Shown here in pieces: positions 25,603 through 29,751 of a stretch of 29,751 nucleotides of DNA (positions within the stretch are counted from its first letter, which is position 1; each line of letters starts with the position of its first letter). The stretch comes from SIAJ01 sp036266155. GTDB lineage: Bacteria > Planctomycetota > Planctomycetia > Gemmatales > Gemmataceae. The DNA lies in NCBI GenBank assembly GCA_036266155.1, contig DATANR010000226.1:1-29751 (forward strand), written 5' to 3'. The translations under genes were made by a program, and so were the position numbers. The notes under the pieces are model-generated. The model saw only the letters and a list, made by a program, of their open reading frames with translations, was not told where the DNA came from and searched no databases.

Positions 25603-26934
25603 ATGAAGCGTTATCTAGCTCTCACGTTTGCCGTACTCATCGTCGGCCTGTGTGTGTTGACCGCGTCGTCGCAGCCACCGGAGGGCAAGGGCGGACCTGG
25701 CGGCAAGAAGGGCGGGCCGCCGGGCTTCGAGCTGGGCAAGGTGCTGCCGCCGTTCGTCCGCGAGGAACTCGACCTGACGGCCGACCAGGAAAAGGCGATC
25801 GCCGCGCTCGAGGAAGAGGTCAAGGCGAAGCTCGACAAGATTCTGACTGCCGAACAAAAGAAGAAGGCGGCCGGCGCTCGGCCGATGGGTAAGGACGGAC
25901 CGATGAACAAGGGCGGTGGCGGCGGCAAGGCGGGGCCGAGTGGCAAGGACGGGCCCGCCGGCAAAGGCGGGCCGGGTGGGAAGGACGGCCTCCCGAAGAA
26001 GGACGACGGCCAGCAGGCAAACGCGGGTGGCATCCAGTGGTTCGCGACCCTCGAAGCCGGCAGGGGCGAAGCGGAGCGGACGGGCCGGCCGATCCTGTAT
26101 GTGTCGGCCGCGCCGCATTGTGCCGGCGTGTCCGGAATCTGGTGACCCGGCAAGCAGGAGATGGACAGGAGTTTCCTGTCCCGGCCCGCGGTGATCGCTG
26201 CCTCCCGTGATTTTGTTTGCGTTCGGCTCGCGACCTACGAGGATCCGCTCGAAGCCAAGTTCCTCAAGAGCCTCGTGCGGACGGGCTCAGGTGAAGTCGA
26301 GAACACGGGCTTCTGCTTGCTCGCTCCGGATGGGAAGAAACGCTTGAGCCGATCGGCCCGCGGAATGGACCATCTGTATGCGGACGCCGCCGAGATGGCC
26401 GCGGAAATGACGAAGATTGCCGGTACATTCAAGCCGATCGCCGTGCCGAGCGCATTGCCGCTGGCCGCCGATGCACGACTGGGACTCGACATCGCGGCCG
26501 CTGACGGTTTGCCGCTCGTCATCGTTGTCGGCCCCGATGCAACGTCGCGGAAGCCGTTGGTCGATCGGATGGCGAAGCTCGGCTGGACCGACGAGTTCAT
26601 CGGCCGATTCATTTATGCGGAAGGAACAGCGAAAGACGTCGTCGGCGTGCCCGGTGTGACGATCGACGCGGGCATCGTCGTCATTGCTCCTGACAAGTTC
26701 GGTCAGAAGGGGACGGCGTTGCGGCAGATAAATGTTGACATGACAATTGAGAAAACCGCTGAATCTCTACGACTGGCGGCGAAAGAATATCAGGCCCCGG
26801 CGAAGACGTTTCAGAATCATGTGCGCGAAGGGCAACGGCTCGGCGTGTTCTGGGAGACCAAGCTGCCGGTGACGGATCCGATGGAGAACAACGCTCGCGA
26901 ACGCGGGAAAAGAATGGCCCAGCCAAAGAACTGA
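25603..26934 (+). CDS. Probable thioredoxin-like selenoprotein (in-frame TGA at 26143)
   Basis: Read through the TGA at 26143-26145, this is a 443-residue protein. A signal peptide spans about residues 1-22. A Gly/Lys-rich region contains a Spy-like helix (LDLTADQEKAIAALEEEVKA) and seven collagen-like Gly-X-Y triplets. From about 165 comes a thioredoxin-like fold: strand RPILYVSAAP, then Trp180-TGA181-Pro-Gly-Lys, helix QEMDRSFLSRPAVIAASRD, strand FVCVRL, and a later strand FCLLAPDGK. A second, weaker thioredoxin-like domain follows. The TGA matches the first Cys of a WCxxC active site. No other stop occurs between the halves and both are in one frame. An 8-bp hairpin with a G-led loop stands at the SECIS distance. 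The second half has AGGAG touching its ATG, unsuitable for separate translation. The protein is probably secreted and redox-active. The alternative is a nonsense mutation. The start at 25603 was chosen because it begins the signal peptide. Confidence 0.8.
26163..26181 (+). promoter_or_regulatory. Candidate bacterial SECIS element
   Basis: GGACAGGA at 26163-26170 pairs perfectly with TCCTGTCC at 26174-26181 around the loop GTT. The stem starts 17 nt and the loop 25 nt after the TGA. Known bacterial SECIS elements have an apical loop with a G in its first two positions, 16 to 37 nt after the UGA; both conditions hold. The stem is also coding (MDRSFLS). SelB binding is inferred. Confidence 0.7.
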
Positions 26935-26945
26935 CCGTCGCTGGG

Positions 26946-26983
26946 GCGCCGGTCGCTGCTCGTGGGCGACCGGCGCTTTCCTT
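26946..26983 (+). terminator. Rho-independent terminator after the selenoprotein gene
   Basis: GCGCCGGTCGC at 26946-26956 pairs perfectly with GCGACCGGCGC at 26966-26976 around a 9-nt loop, followed by the T-rich stretch TTTCCTTTTT. It begins 11 bases after the stop at 26934. It supports treating 25603-26934 as one transcription unit. Confidence 0.85.
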
Positions 26984-27138
26984 TTTCGAGTCTTGATCTC
27001 GCTCATCTCCAAAAAGAACCTCATCATTCTCTCACGCTTCACGTTTACTTCAGCTTGCCGCGATTAAATTCCACAGACCGCGAGCGCCAGGGCCGCGGCA
27101 CATGTCCATTCTCATGTCACTGGAAGGGGTTCACGCTC

Positions 27139-28989
27139 ATGCCACGTTCAACACGTCGCCTCAGTTTGGAATCGCTCGGCGATCGGATCGTTCCTGCCGT
27201 CGGCGTCCGCTCGATTGACGGGTCGGGCAACAACACCGCTCACACCGATTGGGGCAAGGCCGGCACCGACTTCATTCGCAAGGCACCAGCGGCCTATGCG
27301 GATGGCGTCGCGTCGCCGGCCGGCGCATCGCGGCCCAGCGCTCGCGCCATCAGCAACGCCGTCTCCGACCAAGGCGATGCCGACATCATCAGCGATCGGC
27401 AGCTCTCGGCCATGATCTACGCCTGGGGCCAGTTCATCGATCACGACATGGACCTGACCGCATCGGGCACCGGTTCGTTCAACATTCCAGTTCCCACCGG
27501 CGACCCGTCATTCGACCCGAACAACACCGGCACGCAAGTCATCCCGTTGACGCGCTCAGGCTACGACGCGAACACCGGGACCTCGACGCCACGGCAGCAG
27601 ATCAACAACATCACCGCGTGGCTCGATGGTTCAATGGTTTACGGCTCCGACGCGACCACGGCCGCCTCCCTCCGCGAGTTCACGGGCGGCCGCCTGAAGA
27701 CCAGCGACGGTGAGCTTCTCCCCATCGATTCAAGCGGCTTCTTCCGCGCCGGCGACACGCGCGCGAACGAGAACCCGGAGCTGACGAGCATGCAAACGCT
27801 CTTCGTCCGCGAGCACAATCGCATTGCCGACAAGATTCATCACGCCAACCCACGATTGAACGACGAGCAGCTCTATCAGCGGGCGCGGGCCATCGTCGGC
27901 GGCGAAATTCAAGCGATCACATACAAGGAGTGGCTGCCCAATCTGCTCGGTCCGAACGCATTGCCGGCTTATCGCGGCTACAAGACCAACGTGAACGCGA
28001 GCATCGCCAACGAGTTCGCCACCGCCAGCTTCCGCTTCGGCCACAGCCTGCTCGGCAACGACATCGAGTTCCTCGGCAACGACGGTTTGCCGGTCGCCGA
28101 CGAAATGCCACTTGCTGACGCGTTCTTCAATCCGTCGGTAGTGAAGGACAATGGCATCGATCCGGTTTTGAAGTATCTCGCGTCCGATCCTTCGAGCGAG
28201 GTGGATACCAAGGTCGTTGACGGCGTACGCAACTTCCTATTCGGCCCGCCCGGCGCCGGCGGGCTTGACCTGGCGAGCTTGAACATCCAGCGCGGTCGCG
28301 ACCACGGCCTCGCGGACTACAATACCGTCCGTGCGTTTTACGGATTGCCGAAGATCCACAACTTCGGCGATATCACGCACGATTCGGCGCTCGGACAGAA
28401 GCTGCACGACCTGTACGGCTCGGTCGACAACGTCGACTTGTGGGTTGGTGGGCTCGCAGAGGATCATGTGCCGGGCGCCAGTGTTGGCCCAACGCTAAAG
28501 GCAGTGATGACCGACCAGTTCGTTCGTCTGCGCGACGGCGACCGGTTCTGGTATCAGCGGTCATTGAGTGCGGTCGATCGGCAGATGGTGGACCACACGA
28601 CGTTGAGCGATCTAATCCGACGCAACACCGACCTGACGACGATTCAGCCGAATGCATTCGTATTCCGGCCGGAGGTAACGGGTCGTGTGTTCGCCGACCC
28701 GAATCACAATGGCCGGCCCGATCCGGGCGAGCCCGGCCTGGCCGGACGGCTGGTTGAACTGGTGGACATTGGCACCGGCGACGTGATCGCGTCGAAGATG
28801 ACACGGCAGGACGGTTCGTATCACTTCGGTGTCGAGGATGGTCTGCGAACGGGACAGTATGTGATCCGGCTCGCTCCGCCGCCGAACGCGCCGCCCCCCC
28901 CGCCGGATGCTCCGCCGCCGCCGGTGGTGTCGATCAAGGCGAGCGAGATGTTTAAGATTGATCTTCCCGATCCGGGCCCGCCGCATTGA
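27139..28989 (+). CDS. Animal-type heme peroxidase (peroxinectin-like) with SdrD-B-like domain
   Basis: This encodes 616 residues. The N-terminus RRLSLESLGDRIVPA matches the SLE-LxDR-xPA leader found on many planctomycete surface proteins. The catalytic domain belongs to the animal heme peroxidase superfamily: distal histidine region WGQFIDHDMDLT, SMQTLFVREHNRIADKI, proximal histidine region FRFGHSLL, and NIQRGRDHGLADYN. These enzymes oxidise halides or organic substrates with H2O2. The C-terminal VTGRVFADPNHNGRPDPGEP segment is an SdrD-B/Cna-B-like beta domain, followed by a Pro-rich stretch. I chose ATG 27139 because it begins the leader and is preceded by a GGAAGGGG stretch; the upstream frame to 26962 has no support. 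It is expected outside the cytoplasm. A hairpin follows its stop. Confidence 0.93.
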   Translation: MPRSTRRLSLESLGDRIVPAVGVRSIDGSGNNTAHTDWGKAGTDFIRKAPAAYADGVASPAGASRPSARAISNAVSDQGDADIISDRQLSAMIYAWGQFIDHDMDLTASGTGSFNIPVPTGDPSFDPNNTGTQVIPLTRSGYDANTGTSTPRQQINNITAWLDGSMVYGSDATTAASLREFTGGRLKTSDGELLPIDSSGFFRAGDTRANENPELTSMQTLFVREHNRIADKIHHANPRLNDEQLYQRARAIVGGEIQAITYKEWLPNLLGPNALPAYRGYKTNVNASIANEFATASFRFGHSLLGNDIEFLGNDGLPVADEMPLADAFFNPSVVKDNGIDPVLKYLASDPSSEVDTKVVDGVRNFLFGPPGAGGLDLASLNIQRGRDHGLADYNTVRAFYGLPKIHNFGDITHDSALGQKLHDLYGSVDNVDLWVGGLAEDHVPGASVGPTLKAVMTDQFVRLRDGDRFWYQRSLSAVDRQMVDHTTLSDLIRRNTDLTTIQPNAFVFRPEVTGRVFADPNHNGRPDPGEPGLAGRLVELVDIGTGDVIASKMTRQDGSYHFGVEDGLRTGQYVIRLAPPPNAPPPPPDAPPPPVVSIKASEMFKIDLPDPGPPH

Positions 28990-28996
28990 TTCACGT

Positions 28997-29068
28997 GGCG
29001 AGCGGAGCACCGTAGTAAGGTGCCCGATAATGATTCAGCATCGGGCACCTTACGGTGCTCCGCTCGCC
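28997..29068. repeat. 72-nt inverted repeat before the response regulator gene
   Basis: Bases 28997-29028 pair with 29040-29068; the 29 bp are perfect apart from a three-base bulge in the left arm, around an 11-nt loop. It begins eight bases after the peroxidase stop and ends 19 bases before the regulator start. No T-tract follows. It could protect the 3' end of the peroxidase mRNA, end transcription, or lie in the regulator's leader. Confidence 0.8.
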
Positions 29069-29087
29069 TATCGCGTCGGAAGACACC

Positions 29088-29741
29088 ATGCGTCTCCTGG
29101 TCATCGAAGACGAACCCGAACTCCGTAGGGTCCTGGCCCAGGCCCTGCGCGAGGACGGTTACGCTGTCGACGAGGCGGCCGACGGGCCCGACGGGCTCTT
29201 CAAGGCCGGTGCGTGGCCGTATGATCTCGTACTGCTCGACTTGATGTTGCCGGGCCTCGACGGCATCGAGCTACTGCGTCGCCTTCGCCGTGCAAAGCAG
29301 ACGCCCGTTCTAATCCTGACAGCGCGCGACGCGATCAACGATCGCATCCGTGGGCTCGATGTCGGCGCCGATGATTATGTGATTAAGCCGTTCAATCTCA
29401 ACGAAGTACTGGCACGCGTGCGGGCATTGATCCGCCGAGCGGCCGGACGTGGTGAATCCAAGATTCTCGTTGGCGACGTCAATATTGATACCGCAAAGCG
29501 AACCGTGAGCCTGGCTGGCGCAACCGTCATTCTCACGGCTCGCGAATACGCGATTCTCGAACTGCTCGCACTGCACCGTGGCCGCGTGGTGACGAAATCG
29601 GAGATATATGATCACATCTTCGACGAGACTGATGACACGCTATCGAACCTCGTCGAAGTTCACGTATCCAACATCCGTAAAAAACTCGGGCGTGATTTCA
29701 TTGAAACGCGCCGCGGCATGGGATACGTGATTGATGGGTAG
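29088..29741 (+). CDS. OmpR/PhoB-family response regulator
   Basis: This encodes 217 residues. The receiver domain (1-120) has the acidic pocket Glu7-Asp8, the phospho-acceptor Asp51 (LLDLMLPG), and the conserved Lys in VIKPF. Residues 125-215 are a winged helix DNA-binding domain with the typical LTAREYAILELL and VSNIRKKLG segments. It is activated by phosphorylation from a sensor kinase and controls transcription. I chose ATG 29088 because it begins the first receiver strand directly (MRLLVIEDE) with a weak GGA upstream; starting at 29055 would read through the hairpin. Its kinase probably follows (next entry). Confidence 0.95.
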   Translation: MRLLVIEDEPELRRVLAQALREDGYAVDEAADGPDGLFKAGAWPYDLVLLDLMLPGLDGIELLRRLRRAKQTPVLILTARDAINDRIRGLDVGADDYVIKPFNLNEVLARVRALIRRAAGRGESKILVGDVNIDTAKRTVSLAGATVILTAREYAILELLALHRGRVVTKSEIYDHIFDETDDTLSNLVEVHVSNIRKKLGRDFIETRRGMGYVIDG

Positions 29742-29751
29742 GCAGACCCTT
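29734..29751 (+). CDS. Possible start of the partner gene (truncated by window end)
   Basis: An ATG at 29734 overlaps the end of the response regulator gene by eight bases and reads MGRQTL before the window ends. Sensor histidine kinase genes commonly overlap OmpR-type regulator genes this way, so this is likely its first six codons. Only 18 bases are visible. Confidence 0.35.

Noticed and set aside
26161..26934. The second half of the selenoprotein as an independent gene starting at ATG 26161
   Set aside because: AGGAG directly touches the ATG, leaving no spacing. The frame would begin in the middle of a thioredoxin fold, and the same frame continues from upstream.

Overview
This window looks like chromosomal DNA from a planctomycete, probably of the Gemmatales/Gemmataceae type. 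The evidence is high GC, a very large PVC-type dehydrogenase with a heme c motif, a giant Ser/Thr kinase fused to an ATPase, and a secreted peroxidase whose N-terminus carries the SLE-LGDR-VPA type of leader common on planctomycete surface proteins. The species cannot be fixed from the sequence. No rRNA, tRNA, CRISPR array, transposase or phage structural gene was seen.

Layout. At 1-5040 are a ferritin-like protein, a convergent Gfo/Idh/MocA oxidoreductase, a divergent aldehyde dehydrogenase and a small secreted carbohydrate-binding-like protein. Long near-perfect hairpins sit just after several stop codons. At 5041-10496, after a repeat-rich gap, come two minus-strand genes: a five-part TIR / WD40 / Ras-like GTPase-COR / zinc ribbon / DUF4365 protein, and a RecA-like (AAA_25/RepA type) ATPase. 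At 10497-16258 are a 1392-residue kinase / degenerate cyclase / AAA / TPR protein, a gene-poor gap, and two genes of unknown function. At 16298-19032 are a secreted nidogen-like plus HExxH metalloprotease-like protein and a small toxin-antitoxin-like pair whose toxin is frameshifted. At 19066-24102 (minus) is a 1678-residue secreted fusion of polysaccharide deacetylase, FG-GAP repeats, PVC dehydrogenase propeller, HEAT-like region, cytochrome c and carbohydrate-binding-like tail. At 24218-29751 are a coiled-coil PD-(D/E)XK nuclease candidate, a probable selenocysteine-containing thioredoxin-like protein, the heme peroxidase and an OmpR-type response regulator that probably overlaps the start of its partner gene at the window edge.

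Most notable. The two reading frames at 25603-26145 and 26161-26934 are one frame broken only by a TGA. The TGA falls exactly where a thioredoxin fold has its active-site Cys (Trp-TGA-Pro-Gly-Lys). Seventeen nucleotides downstream is a perfect 8-bp hairpin with a 3-nt loop beginning with G, as expected of a bacterial SECIS element. A Rho-independent terminator follows the second half, not the first. I read this as one selenoprotein gene that conventional annotation would split in two. The second most interesting item is the TIR/WD40/GTPase/DUF4365 protein, which joins a predicted NAD-consuming domain, a sensor propeller, a GTPase switch and a nuclease-like domain in one chain, a combination suggestive of cellular defence.

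The genes do not form one pathway. Most are single genes, with short co-directional runs at 15104-16258, 16298-19032 and 25603-29751.
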